Assembly: GCF_037325665.1 (NCBI RefSeq)
Contig: NC_090261.1
Location: 21,613,402-21,677,401, forward strand
Source: Littorina saxatilis
Lineage: Eukaryota > Mollusca > Gastropoda > Littorinimorpha > Littorinidae
Reading direction: 5' to 3'
Length of the DNA stretch: 64,000 bases
Shown here: positions 49,197 to 63,814 of the stretch, piece by piece
How the letters are laid out: the number at the start of each line of letters is the position of its first letter
How positions within the stretch are numbered: position 1 is the stretch's first letter
The notes under the pieces: generated by a model
The model's database searches: none
Told to the model about the DNA's origin: nothing
Seen by the model: only the letters and a program-made list of their open reading frames with translations
Program-made: the position numbers and the translations under genes

Positions 49197-49712
49197 GAGA
49201 ATACTACATGGCTTGCTGTGTCGTACCAGATTTACACGAGTTGTTTTTTTAAATATTGAACTGCGAGCGAAAGCGAGCTGTTCACTATTTGAAAAAGCAA
49301 CGAGTGTAAACCTGGTACGACACAGCAAGCCATGTAGTATTCTGTTTATCCTACATACTGTACTTACGTGTATTTTACTGAAAATGTCTTGCAGACGAGG
49401 CAGCTAAATTGAAGACGCTTTGTTTTGGAACCTCGATCTCTTCTAAAGCCTCGTGCAATCTATTTCGTCAAAGCAAAGAAACGTCACTCTGAAAGTGTGG
49501 CGTGACGTGTTAGTTCTAAAGATTCATCGAGGGTAATTAGCGAGCGCAATTTTTGTTTCTATAATGACGTTTGTCTCGGTGACTTTGGCATCATAAGCAG
49601 TGGAAAAACAGGTCCCTGCCAGACTTGCTTGACATGACCTCATTTACATGATATACACACGTGTGATTTGAACGATTATTATCTCACGGGTGTCTCTCAC
49701 GTATGTAAGATA
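49197..49712 (-). mobile_element. foldback-ended element, copy 2
   Basis: Inverted partner of 17684-18200. The palindrome (49197-49345) has arms GAATACTACATGGCTTGCTG and complement; the body 49351-49712 ends CTCACGTATGTAAGATAAA. Better preserved in the stem than copy 1. Confidence 0.7.
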
Positions 49713-49798
49713 AAATCATGTAAGTGATACCAATGTCAACCTGCGAAAATAATTCAACACACACACACACAATTCCAACTCTGCACTACCAAGCTGTT

Positions 49799-50138
49799 CT
49801 TCTTCTTCAGCGTTTGGGTTCCCCACACTATACTCTGAGAGCATATAAGTCAGCTTCACTCGCTTTCGTTGGGTAGGCATGCTGGGTATTTTCGTGTTTC
49901 CATAACCCACCAAACTCCGACATGGATTAAAGGATCTTTTTCGTGCGCACTTGGTCTTGTGCTTGCGTGTACACACGAAGGGGGTTAAGTCACTAGCAAG
50001 GTCTGCACATAAATTGACCTGGGAGATCGAAAAAATCTCCACTCTTAATTAACCCACCAGGCGACAGCGACCGGGATTTGAACTCACGACCTCCCGATTA
50101 GGAGGCCGACGTCTTACCACTGCACCACTTCGCCCGTC
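49799..50138 (-). mobile_element. tRNA-derived SINE, copy 3
   Basis: Minus-strand copy with tRNA-like head at the right end and (GAA)n at the left. Imperfect 13-bp target duplication CTACCAAGCTGTT / CTACCAGACTGTT at 49786-49798 and 50139-50151 (two mismatches), suggesting it is older than copies 1 and 2. Confidence 0.9.
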
Positions 50139-50224
50139 TACCAGACTGTTGATTTTTGGTGTGTGTACACATTTGATGATCATGTCTTCTCTCCTGTGAA
50201 GCCTGGACACTTCTCTGGTGGTCC

Positions 50225-50345
50225 ATGTCATCGTTTACAGGATAAAGTGGGTAGCTTTAAATCTGATTTGAAGTTCTGCTATTTCCTTGAAGTTCAGCAC
50301 AGAAACTAAAACAACGTTAAACACCAAATAAAGAAAGAAAGAAAG
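50225..50345 (+). mobile_element. retroelement 3' tail fragment (AAAG)n
   Basis: AACGTTAAACACCAAATAAA followed by GAAAGAAAGAAAG; the same tail ends the repeat at 57603-57984, so both share a 3' region, probably recognised by one LINE. Confidence 0.55.
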
Positions 50346-51289
50346 CACAGAAACTGACAAATTAGCCACAGGTCTACAAACCTGTGTACGCGAGGTAGTT
50401 ACATGTTCTGTCTTCGGTAAATTTGCCATAATGCCTGCAATCTTTTGTCCAGAAAATCATAGGCCAGCATGTGGAGATTGTTGCTGTTTATTTCAGTAAC
50501 GCCACGCTGCGGCACCCAGCAGAATGGAGAATGGTAATACGTGTATTGTTCATCAATGTCTAACGCTTCGGATTATTCGATCGTATCATTAGGGCATTGG
50601 CTAGCATCACAGAAACGGCAGACTAGCTGTCACTACTAAGAGTAAAAGCACGGCCACCAGTGGTCAATATGTTGCGCGAAACCCATTGGTTATATAGGCA
50701 TCAAGTATTCGAGACTGAAGTGGTACATTGTTGGAGGAATTACGGTTTCCACGAAGAACGAACGACGGCTACGAAGATTAATACTTCCAGTCTGTGATCG
50801 CTATTGTAATCGCATTGTAATACCCAGTCTCATCAGTGATCAGTGTGTTGTGCGAAACCCATCAAGTATTCGGTGGTAAAGTGAAGTGTTAGAGAAGTTA
50901 GTAGTCACGTTTCCCACGTAGAACGAACGATGACCGCGAAAATGTCATTCTTGTTAATTTCTGATATTGTTGCCAGGTTTGATCGCCTATTGCATTAATT
51001 TTGATCCAGAGGTTAATGTTTGTGAGAGGTAAGAGGATTCGAACAGAGAATGTACCTCAGACCCGAAATATAAACCTTCGTTGTCCGTTTCGGTTGGGCA
51101 GGAGACTTGTATACGAATACAGCAATCTGAAGCATGAGTCTTCTTAACTGTATAAGCAACTTCTTTGCAGAAAAAGAATACAGCCAACTATGTCAGACCT
51201 GAAACATGAGTCTTCATATTTTTTAAACAATTCCTTGTAGAAACCGGTGTAAAGCGGACACGGTGAGCTTATATAATATAATATATCCA
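50346..51289. repeat. non-coding stretch with diverged duplications
   Basis: 50660-50770 and 50840-50945 are related (GTTGCGCGAAACCCAT..CAAGTATTCG..GAACGAACGA), period ~176 bp. 51131-51178 and 51205-51245 share CATGAGTCTTC..TT(G)AGAAA-type sequence. No gene. Confidence 0.5.
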
Positions 51290-51506
51290 TATGATAAAAA
51301 AAACACGTAAGATTTGTCAGTATCCTCCACCTCTACTCTCTCGCTCTTTCCCTCGGCGATGTCATGTGACAAAAAAACGGGAGGATTTGTCGAGACTTGT
51401 ATAACACAACCAGCACCCCCTCCTAGTTCTCGCTTCTATCATTCTCTCCCTTGGCGATTTCATGTGACAAAATAACAACAACAACAAATGAAATAAAAAC
51501 AAAAGA

Positions 51507-52194
51507 AACAAGTCGCGTAAGGCGAAAATACAATATTTAGTCAAGCTCAGTCGAACTCACAGAATGAAACTGAACGCATTGCATTTTTTTGCGAAAGACC
51601 GTACACTCGTAGCAACGTCTGTCCACCGCTCGTGGCAAAGGCAGTGAATTTAACAATCCAGAAAAGCGCAGTAGCTGAGGGGGATAGCACGCTTTTCTAT
51701 ATCTCTATTCTTTTTAACTTTCTGAACGTGTTTTTAATCCAAAAATATCATATCTATATGTTTTTTGGAATCAGGAACGGAAAAAAAATAAGATGAAATT
51801 GTTTTTAAATCGATTTCGGAAATTTAATTTTAATCATAATTTTTATATTTTTAATTTTCAGAGCTTGTTTTTAATCCGAATATAACATATTTATATGTTT
51901 TTGGAATAAAAAAATGATGAAGAATAAGATAAACGTAATTTTGGATCGTTTTATAAAAAAATAATTTTAATTACAATTTTCAGATTTTTAATGACCAAAG
52001 TCATTAATTAATTTTTAAGCCTCCAAGCTGAAATGCAATACCAAAGTCCGGCCTTCGTCGAAGCCTGCTTGGCCAAAATGTCAATCAATTTTATTGAAAA
52101 ATGAGGGTGTGACAGTGCTGCCTCAACTTTTACAAAATGCCGGATATGACGTCATCACTCGCTCTACACACACACACACACGCACAGACAGACA

Positions 52195-52285
<91 letters not shown>

Positions 52286-52347
52286 CACGACCCTCGTCTC
52301 GATTCCCCCTCTATGTTAAAACATTTGGTCAAAACTTGACTGAATGT
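51507..52347 (-). mobile_element. HINE-like repeat family A, copy 3
   Basis: AACAAGTCGCG start, CTTGACTGAATGT end. Its internal microsatellite has grown to ~120 nt of (CA)n (52160-52280), replacing the GACCGATC module region almost up to the TCATATCCGGC segment. Confidence 0.75.
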
Positions 52348-52425
52348 AAAAAGAATAATAAGGAGGATTTGTCGAAGCACGAACATTCCACCCATGCCCC
52401 CATCCCCTAGGCAATTTAATGTGAT

Positions 52426-53195
52426 AACAAGTCGCGTAAGGCGAAATTACTACATTTAGTCAAGCTGTGGAACTGACAGAATGAAACTGAACGCACTGCA
52501 TTTTTTCACAATGACCGTAGTCCGCCGCTTGTGCAAAACGGAGTGAAACTGACGAGCCTGTTCAGCGCGGTAGTGGTTTCGCTGTGCTGCATAGCACGCT
52601 TTTCTGTACCTCTCTTCGTTTTAACTTTCTGAGCGTGTTTTTAATCCAAGCATATCATATCTATATGTTTTTGGAATCAGGAACCGACAAGGAATAAGAT
52701 GAAATTGTTTTTAAATCGATTTCGGAAATTTAATTTTGATCATAATTTTTATATTTTTAATTTTCATAACTTGTTTTTAATCCAAATATAACATATTTAT
52801 ATGTTTTTGGAATCAGGAAATGATATAGAATAAGATGAACGTAAATTTGGATCGTTTTATATAAAAAAAAAATTATTACAATTTTCAGATTTTTAATGAC
52901 CAAAGTCATTAATTAATTTTTAAGCCACCAAGCTGAAATGCAATACCGAAGTCCGGCCTTCGTCGAAGATTGCTTTACAAAAATGTCAATCAATTTGATT
53001 GAAAAATGAGGGTGTGACAGTGCCGCCTCAACTTTTACAAAAAGCCGGATATGACGTCATTAAAAGTATTTATCGAAAAAAAGAAAAAAACGTCCGGGGA
53101 TATCATTCCCAGGAACTCTCATGTCAAATTTCATAAAGATCGGTCCAGTAGTTTGGTCTGAATCGCTCTACACACACACACGCACAGACAGACAG

Positions 53196-53229
<34 letters not shown>

Positions 53230-53292
53230 CACGACCCTCGTCTCGATTCCCCCTCTATGTTAAAACATTTATTCAAAACTTGACTAAATGTA
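52426..53292 (-). mobile_element. HINE-like repeat family A, copy 4 (full length)
   Basis: Closest to copy 1 at 36215 in layout and length (867 vs 868 bp). Contains every module: tail, mini-hairpin, CATTTAGTCAAG, AT-rich middle, GACGTCATT, ATAAAGATCGGTCCAGTAG, (CA)n and terminal hairpin. Confidence 0.8.
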
Positions 53293-53445
53293 AAAACGAT
53301 AGAAGGGCTTTCGTGAGAATTCAAACAAACAAATAAAATCCACTCTACCACTTTTTCCCCCAAGCGATTTCGTGTGAGAAAAACAATAGAAGGAATTGGT
53401 TAAAACACGCACAACTCTCTCTGTCTCTCTCTGTCTCTCTGTCTC

Positions 53446-53567
<122 letters not shown>

Positions 53568-53676
53568 CAAAACAAACAAAAGGAAAACAACTTATCGGTC
53601 CCTTCCATAAGCCCATGGCAATTTCATGTGACAAAAAAACAATAGCATGATTTGTCCCCCCCCCCCCCCCCCCCCC

Positions 53677-55640
<1,964 letters not shown>

Positions 55641-55706
55641 GTGGCGGGGTGGTAAGGCGTCCGGCTACGGTGAAAGTGGTCCGTGCTCGATTCCCAGCGT
55701 GGGCGG
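55641..55706 (+). repeat. tRNA-like pol III head (SINE fragment)
   Basis: GTGGCGGGGTGGTAAGGCGT (box A-like) and GTGCTCGATTCCCAGC (box B-like) at tRNA spacing. The acceptor-stem ends do not pair well and AT-rich sequence follows, so a SINE head is more likely than a tRNA gene. Confidence 0.45.
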
Positions 55707-55953
55707 ATTATCTACTTTTTGGTTTTTTTGTGTTAAATTCTTGTTAATATTATTATTTATTATGAAGGTTTTAATTTTTTTAATGTTTAAAATAAATAAA
55801 TAATTAATTAATTTAAAACAAATTAATCCTAGGCCTGCGGCCAGGGGGAGGGGGGGAAGTATACCGGTACCATTTGAGAATCAGATCAAATGAGAATTGA
55901 ACCATTTGAGAGAACATCCTTTTTTTTCAATCACTACATCGAAGGCCTGCGGC

Positions 55954-55989
<36 letters not shown>

Positions 55990-57602
55990 GGGTTCACATG
56001 ATTTGTTTGTTTGTTTGTTTCAGACCCACACCCATATACACGCATTTCACATTTAAACCATTTGTCGGCCCCCTGTCGGTATTTATCGACTAAGTTCCTT
56101 GTACTATCAATCTAATCTAAATGTTGTGTCCTATACCATGTTTACCGATTTTTTCAATCACGCCCGCACAAATATTATACTGTTGTGTCATGGATAGCAA
56201 ATTCAGATTATTCACTTTCTTGGGGGGGAAAAAAGGCAAGAAGAAAAGTTTTTATTTTTTCTGTTTGAACTGTTTTTCTTATTATTAACTCGTGGGTTCT
56301 AATATTTCTTGTCTTTTTTGTGTGAAATGAAAAGAAACCTGGTATATAATTTGTTTTCTTTGTTTTAAACATTTTTTTAAACATTATAAGGCCTGTAAAC
56401 CACGTAAATGGATGCTTTATTTTCGAATCGAGAATTCGAATATGAATTAAGTTGATTTGGTTTTGTTATTTTCTCAGAGGAAGCTTTAATCAAATTACAC
56501 TACATGTCATCTTTCGCAAGTGTGCTCGGTATTTGTTCTGTGTTTTAAAGACAATTCACACTAGAGGCAAGAGATGTCTTTCGTTGCAGAGAAAAATTGG
56601 TTTGTGTATTAACTAAAAGAGTGGCGCAACAGCAGCTGGTATTGTCGGCACGGAAGCAAGCGTTTACCGGACTGTGAGAAAGAATGTATTTTTTTATCTT
56701 CTCTTTCATTTCAAATCTTTATTAACCTACACGTGATGTTTTAAGTTATTGAGACATCACAGGGCGCTAAGAGATTTATTGAGCAAATCGAGAGTGCGCT
56801 AACAGTTTTAGCACATTGCCATTAGCCAATCAACTGTTTCACATCAGTCATGTGACACCAGTACTTACCGACAATTGTAATTATGACAGTGATATCTGAA
56901 GTTATCTCAGTGATATTCGTAATTTTCACTTTTGGCGCTAGTGCGACTTCATAGCTGCTTGCAAGTCATTCATTCACACTGCACTACACTACACTCCCTC
57001 CGAGCCGCCCGTGCTCGACTGGGGTCCTGTTTTGCTGCCGTGTGCTGCTTCTACTTATTGATTGCGATTTGCATGGCTACGTCACACTGCTCTCGCAAAC
57101 AGTTCCACTAATGTTCGTATGCACACAAACTCGGCTAGCATGGCCTTTAACTTCAGGCCGGGGACTGAAACGGGAGTAACATCAATAAAACTTCTCCCCC
57201 CCCCCCCCTCCCCGGCCCCTCCCTCTCCTTTGTTCTTACCCTACCCCACCCACTCACCCACCTAACCCTTGTGTTACTTGAATGCATGTTTTTGCGAGTG
57301 TGTTTTGTTGAGATGTAATATAACGACCTCAACGTTTTGCTCGATCGTGAAATGAAGAACAAGCGGGGCGGGGAGGGGTGGGAGTAAGGGTTAAGGAAGA
57401 GGGAGGGGACTCACCTTAGCCTCACCCTTGTGTAATTGGTTTGTATGGTTGTGTGAGTATTAAGAATAGAGATGTAATATAACGACCGCAACGTTTTACG
57501 TGGCAAGTCACCTTGAGACGAAGTTTGGGAGGGGGGAGAGGAGGAAGGGGGGATTCACGTTACCCTTACCCTCTTGCATGCTCCCCCCCCCCCCCCCCCC
57601 CC
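55707..57602. other. non-coding stretch with a 33-G tract
   Basis: GGCCTGCGGCC occurs at ~55832 and ~55943, the second followed by 33 consecutive G (55956-55988). 57300-57350 and 57470-57500 share GAGATGTAATATAACGACC and CAACGTTTT. No gene recognised. Confidence 0.4.
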
Positions 57603-57984
57603 GCCCCGCGGGTTAGAGGGAAGAATTTACCCGATGCTCCCCAGCATGTCGTAAGAGGCGACTAACGGATTCTCTTTCTCCTTTTACCCTTGTTAAGTGT
57701 TTCTTGTATAGAATATAGTCAATGTTTGTAAAGATTTTAGTCAAGCAGTATGTAAGAAATGTTAAGTCCTTTGTACTGGAAACTTGCATTCTCCCAGTAA
57801 GGTAATATATTGTACTACGTTGCAAGCCCCTGGAGCAAATTTTTGATTAGTGCTTTTGTGAACAAGAAACAATTAACAAGTGGCTCTATCCCATCCCCCC
57901 CCCCCCCCCCCCCCCCCCTCTTTCCCCGTCGCGATATAACCTTCGTGGTTGAAAACGACGTTAAACACCAAATTAAGAAAGAAA
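57603..57984 (+). mobile_element. SINE-like gastropod repeat
   Basis: GCGGGTTAGAGGGAAGAATT, CAGCATGTCGTAAGAGGCGA, then GATATAACCTTCGTGG and the tail ACGTTAAACACC(A)n with AAAG repeats, shared with 50311-50345. Flanked and interrupted by C tracts (57583-57602, ~57895-57918). Not tRNA-headed as far as I can see. Confidence 0.55.
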
Positions 57985-58200
57985 ATGTATTCATGCATCT
58001 TTGTGTGTTGTGTGTGTAGCTCAGAGATGTAGTAATATAACAACAACAGCAAACATTTTGTCGTAAAGTCTACTAGTCAGACTGTGAGAACAAGAGGAAG
58101 GGGGGACCTGGGACTTTGGCCGCCCCTCTGTTTTTTGATTGGGTGCCCAGAGGGGCCTGTCGCCATGGCTACCAGAGCCGACAGGGGAGGGCGGGGAGTC

Positions 58201-58698
58201 TGATCAATGAATTGATTTTCTCCTGGCTCTCAGATACGCACAACCACCGTGCAACGGCACTGTTGCTGTAGAACTGGTAGGCGAGGAGAAAAACTGACTC
58301 GGCGTTGTAGTAAGATCAAGACGAGACCTGGACCCGGGACTGAGACTGTTTTGGATGACTCGCTTCTCCTGTTGGTTCTCCGCGGGGTGGGGTTCTCCTC
58401 CGTCTTCACTCCACTCGACCTGCAGACCAGAGTGGTTGTCGTGAGGCAAAGTTTGTGTGTTCTCCGCTGTGTCCGGGAAGGAGGGGTGGAAGTGAAGTGA
58501 AGGGTTCACCACGTTGGCTGTCAGACGCCGAGGACTCGTAGTGTCACCTCCATCCGGCGTGAGACTGACGAGAGAGAAGGGAGGAGAGAGGAGGAGGAGA
58601 AGAGTGGAGGAGAGAGAGGGGGAGGTTCCGTGCTGTGTATGGTGTACGACGCTTCCTACACTGCTCAGGCCCCGAGTAGGCCGTCATGGGACAGCCAG
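58201..58698 (+). CDS. possible first exon of a gene extending past the window
   Basis: A GC-rich, stop-containing leader ends at CCGTCATGGGACAGCCAG|GTAAGG. The ATG at 58686 is in good context and a strong donor follows 13 nt later, giving MGQP plus one base (phase 1). Met-Gly would allow N-myristoylation. Two upstream ATGs (~58350, ~58637) weaken the case. No second exon was found on the plus strand before 64000, so the gene cannot be named. Confidence 0.25.
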
Positions 58699-58964
58699 GT
58701 AAGGCGGCTCGTGCAACACCGGACCTCTACTCTCACACTCTCACATAATTATTTGGTTGTATATATGAACAAAACCTGTTACTGCTGCCACTGATGACGT
58801 TGAATCTCAATGGCTCTCTTTTCATCACACACACGAAATCAAGAAAATCTCAACGTCATCTCTTTTTAATATCATCATATAATTACATTGTAAATAACAC
58901 TGTGCCGGACTTCTGTGCAACTTTTCATTTCTCGCCAGGCCCGTCCAGCTATGCCTGTTTAGTT

Positions 58965-59480
58965 CTGTGCCGCCCACGCCTTGCTTTGTCAAGTTTGGTG
59001 TTCCGTCTTGGGCTTAGATGTAGTTGTTTATACTTAGGTTTGTGAGCTCTGACTCCGTTTTTGGCCAGATACGTAGATATAATTGCTCACTTGGTTTAGT
59101 CAGTATTGACGTCACGAGAAATGGAAATGTATACTTGGTTTTGTCAGGGTTAAAGCCGTCTTTGTCCAAAGAGGTGTCGTAGGTTTGTCTCTGGTCAGAG
59201 ATGTGTGATTATATTTAATATATGCTTCGGTTTTGTTCCGTTTGGTGCGGTCTCTGGCCGGAGAAGAGCGATAGCATACTCCATCTTGTCGTGTTTGATG
59301 CTGTTTTGGCAAAGACAGATGTGATGTGATTGTATCATTATTCGGTTTTATCAACTTTAATGCCATGTTGGTCCAGAGGGGTGTGACTGTAGGTGCCTTC
59401 TTGTTTTTCTCTCACGTTTTCAGGCCATCAGAGATATGTGGCAGTATAGTTGGTTTTGTCAAAGTTGACCCTTTTGGGGG
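58965..59480 (+). repeat. very diverged ~60-bp tandem repeat
   Basis: About eight units built on CTTGGTTTTGTCAANGTT, then GCCGTNTTTGGCC, then AGAGANGTGTGATTATA. Clear units start near 59034, 59133, 59224, 59285, 59341 and 59440. No open frame runs through them. Confidence 0.55.
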
Positions 59481-59845
59481 GAATTAACGCTGATTGAAGA
59501 CAGAGCCATAGGGTTTAACGTCCCAATTTGTTACTGGTGACGTGATCGCTGCGCTGGAGGACTTCCAACGGTTGTAAGACAAAAGCTGCTACAGCAACGA
59601 CATTGAGGCTCGGAGGCACGAGTGGAACAAGTGTATTGAGGTACGAAGGGACCTTGTTAAAAGTAAAATTCTTCGAATGTACTAGGTCAACTCCTTTCTA
59701 GTCGGGCCCGAAACTTTTCAGACGCCCCTCGTAATATTCTGAATGCAACGGGTACGTGTATTGGCACACTGTGAAATTAGGTGTGATAGTGAAGGTTCTT
59801 GTATAGATCCACCCTACTTTTAAGTCTACCACCTCACCCTTCCAC

Positions 59846-59906
<61 letters not shown>

Positions 59907-59915
59907 TCTCTCTGA
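59481..59915. other. non-coding stretch ending in (CT)n
   Basis: Unassigned, then CT repeats at 59848-59913 that flank the next element. Confidence 0.45.
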
Positions 59916-60263
59916 GGGCCCCAAAGGGGGGGTATCATCACGATCACGGGAAGGGAAATTTTAGCTTTCACGATCACAGTTACCTTGATTTTTGTTTTCA
60001 CGATCACGAACATCTTGACGAATAGAGGATCATAGAGTGATACAGCTGTGAAAAATGTACGTTGAAAATAAAATGCTTTGCAATAATGCCCATCACGATC
60101 ACGAAAACAAATGACGATCACGATCACGAGACTTGATTTTTTTGTCATCACGGATCACGGGCAAAGTCCCATCACGATCACAGAAATGGAAATTTCGGCA
60201 ATCACGGTCACAGAAAGGTCAAAAAACGCCAATCACGATCACGATTTTAAACCCTTTGGGGCC

Positions 60264-60264
<1 letters not shown>
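59916..60264. mobile_element. MITE with GGGCCCCAAAGGG ends and CACGATCACGA clusters
   Basis: Perfect 13-bp terminal inverted repeats GGGCCCCAAAGGG / CCCTTTGGGGCCC. Between them ATCACGATCACG-type words occur in about nine clusters spaced ~30-40 nt. 349 bp, non-coding, inserted inside a (CT)n tract that continues on both sides, so the target duplication cannot be read. Confidence 0.75.
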
Positions 60265-60315
<51 letters not shown>

Positions 60316-60763
60316 CTAGGTTGCAAATCCATCACAACCACGTCAATTTAACTACATCTCCTGTTTCTCTAAATCCCCGCCCCCGTTTCCGACCACCCCT
60401 ACCTCTCCTCAAGGTCGTCTCCCGTTTCTTCCCACTTCCGGTTAAAATCAATACAGCGTTATACCACGCGAAGCTAGTTTCAATTCAGAGTTCTGCCACG
60501 CACAACTAAATTCAGTTCAGAATTATATCGCGCTGAATTGTAACGCTGAGTGTGTTATCGACATTTATGGAAGAATTACGTTCCAAATGTGCTAACCGGA
60601 AAGTGGGACGTAAATGTCACCAGCGCGAGCGTTTCCATGTTATCCGTCTGAAAATAGCCACCTTGTTTTTAATCAACCGTAGAAAACCGTCGATCCACTT
60701 TGCTGGAAAAATGGTTCCTCGAAATGCTTTGGTTCTTTGGTGAGAGAGAGACAGAGACAGAGA

Positions 60764-60798
<35 letters not shown>

Positions 60799-62479
60799 TG
60801 TTTATGATCACGTATTCGCAAGCTGAAATTATAATTATCCATCAGGTGCCAGATAATGAATTTTGCTGTTGACTGTTTGATTTAAGCAGCTGCCACAGTA
60901 GCGTAGAGGGGATATTTCGTAGCAAATGCATCCTTCAATTTTGTAAATTTACTCTTGTTATTGAAAAGCCCAAGTCAAATTTTAACCGAGATCTTTTCTG
61001 TGTTGTACATGGCGGGTTTTTGTTATGCACATCTGCTTTATCATACAGCTTTTGTGGTCTTTTCGCTGGATGGGGGCTGAACATGTTCACAGTTTCGTGG
61101 AGTATTTTGCAGCAGTTAGCAACAGATGGGTGCACTTGCATATTGATCGTCCTAAGATTTCACAAACGCAAGTTATCGATTTTTGAATCTGATACGAACG
61201 TAAATCAGTGTCACAAAGAAATTAAAACTGGTTGAAAGCAGTGCCTATATATAGGAGCTAAAAAAAAGTGTGTGCGTGTGCGCTGTGCCACTGATCGTTA
61301 GCCCAGCTCCTACGAGATAGGAAGTGACATTATGCATTATCCAGACCCGAACAAATGGCAATAGGGGAGGAGGGGGGGGGGGGGGAGGCGTTTTTCGGAG
61401 GGGTGGATGGTGAGCGAAGTGTATTGAATTCAATGTCGGTTTTTGTGACCAACCGTTCGGACCTCTGGTCAGACGATGTGCAATCGGTCCGGTCCACTTT
61501 TGGGATTTCAAAGAATGTCGACATTTTTTCATTCGTTCATAACTTTTGCACAAAATTAGCCCCGCTGGTAGTGTAACTTATTGGTCGGGACTCGTCGCCA
61601 CCCATGACAAATGCAATGATAGTCTCTCAGTGCAGGTTTTTTCATTTTGCTGTATGAGGTAGAAGTTACCCATGTACAAATTCGGCCGTCTCACACTGCA
61701 TGCTGATGACAAAGTCACCAGGATTGGCCGAGAACAAGCAACGGGAGAATGGGAATCACTAGACCTTAAAATACTTCGACGAGAATCCATTTCGTTGTTA
61801 TAGCAGCGTGAAAGACTGGCATACAAAACAAAACAAAAAACATCAAGCGCACTCTTACCAGTGTAAAAAGTTCAGATTGATTCATGTTTTCCTAAGTTTG
61901 TTCACCTTCGGAGATTCTGCTGGAGAGGGAAGAGTCTTGAAATAGCATGCTGTTTACGGTGATGTTACTTAATGCTTCTTGTTTTGACGCCTGGATTAAA
62001 GCTTGAAATCCGCAAGCTGCGTCTAGCCTGGCGTTTATAAATAGAATGGAATGACACAGAAATGTTGGTATCAAACTGCCAATGCTGTCAGTATGGACAG
62101 GTAGACTGCCAAGAAGCGACGATGGAAGCGGAGGTCTGGAGTAGGTATAGCTGTCGGGTCGAGCTGCTTTCAGTACAGTGGAGGGGAGGCATTGTGCCAC
62201 TGTCAGCACTATTGATTGCCTTCCTGTCCATGGTGGAGATTTTCCACAGCTTAACTCCAACCCTCTTCCCTCTCTTTGCTTCCTTCCACCCTCTTTTTGC
62301 CCCTTTTCTCTCCCTGTTATGCCTCTCCCCCCTCCCCCATCCCAACACACAACCAACCAAACATAGCTCGATGTGCGTGCGTGAGGTTGCCGACTACTGT
62401 GGGTTCCAGCTGAAGCACGTGGCTCACCGAGTCTCCTAATGCAAAAGCTGCCTGGCTGGTGATGAGACTGGGGAGTTCA
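60265..62479. other. non-coding stretch
   Basis: (CT)n to 60312, GT run at 60767-60794, G tract at 61368-61385. Open frames here are short and show no domain. Confidence 0.4.
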
Positions 62480-63160
62480 CGATATTGCTGCAGTTATTGC
62501 ATGCACTGACGATTCAGTTTTTGCTCGCATGTCCACGTCTATGGGGTTGATAGGCCTGAACCATGTGCACTGTCATACGGACTTAGTTGTGAAGAAATTG
62601 AACGTTGTGACTGAGAGTGCTGAGGTAACGCTAACGCTGACTAGCCGGTGAGGACGCTGGGAACCTCATACTATTGCTGCAGTTCTAGCTGACACTGACG
62701 ACCCGGCTTTCTGTCCGGTGCATGTCTTTGGGGAGAGAGGGTTATGACCCTATGCCCAGCCGTACACTCGGAAAGTCTTCTACCAAGGGGGCGGAGTGTG
62801 AACGGAAAGTGAGGTGAGTCTGGTGACTCAACGATACTGCTGCATTACCAGCTGGTGGTGGTCACTCGGCTTTCTGTCAGGTCCCCGTCTCTTGGGACGA
62901 GAAGATTTAACCTCGCGCCCAGCTGTACGTGAAGTCTGCTTCTAGTGGGTGACTCCGAGAAAGTGGAGTTCTAGAATTCTACTGAGAGTGTCATTGCCTG
63001 ACTTGTGCCAAGAAACATTTGGCTGTTGTTGTAAGGAGTGTGGGAGACGGAAAAGCGATTCTTCAAGACGGTGCTAACGACTCGTCTATCTGGCAGGTCC
63101 ATGTCTCTGGGGGTGAGAGGGTTGAGCGGCATCAACTCCGTCATACATGATCTGAGCTAG
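62480..63160 (+). repeat. diverged ~190-bp tandem repeat, four units
   Basis: Units share GATATTGCTGCAGT, CACTGACGA-CCGGCTTTCTGTC, CCATGTCTCTGGGG and GAGAGGGTTATGACC / CCCAGCCGTACACTC. The central landmark lies at ~62531, 62721, 62881 and 63101. No unit is open in any frame across its length. Confidence 0.6.
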
Positions 63161-63728
63161 CAGGTGGTGGAGAGACAGTGGATTGTGTACACCTTTGTGG
63201 CTGAGAGTTGCTCGTGGTCGTGCGAAGGGAAAGGTTGCTAACGCCGTGCTGAGAGTGCCAGACCGGTGTTCTTTCCAGACTGACTAGGAATCGTGAGAGG
63301 TCAGGGGGAAATTGGGGGGTGGTTCTGCTGCTACTCCCGGTGGTGCTACTTCTACTGCTCTACGGTGAGTGTGCTCAGATATAGGAGTGTCTGTGAAAAA
63401 CTTGGTGCAAAGTACCACAGTTTATCGTTCCTTTGTTGTTGGAAGAATATAAGACACGTTGGTTATACAGTAAGGAGGCCAAGGCATTGCTCATAGCGAG
63501 TTTTGAAGATGAGTTTACCTGGATTTGTGGTCATGACGGAGGGCAGTTTGCGATGAATGTGTGAGATCGGTAGGTGATTCTGAAAGACCGGAACGCATTT
63601 TGTATGCAGTCACCACTGACCTCGTGGTGGTTCCTGAGAATACAGCAAGTGTTCTTTTGGGACGCTGGTTCGTGACGAGAGAAAGTCTGCTGTTGTTAGT
63701 GCGGAGTTTATGTATGTATGTGTGTGTG

Positions 63729-63814
<86 letters not shown>

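Noticed and set aside
52196-52280. CRISPR-like or telomeric array
   Set aside because: Simple dinucleotide repeat inside a family A element; no direct repeat and spacer structure anywhere in the window, and no telomere repeats.
61892-62356. 154-codon minus-strand frame
   Set aside because: Low-complexity Gly/Arg composition from pyrimidine-rich sequence, no domain, no splice support.
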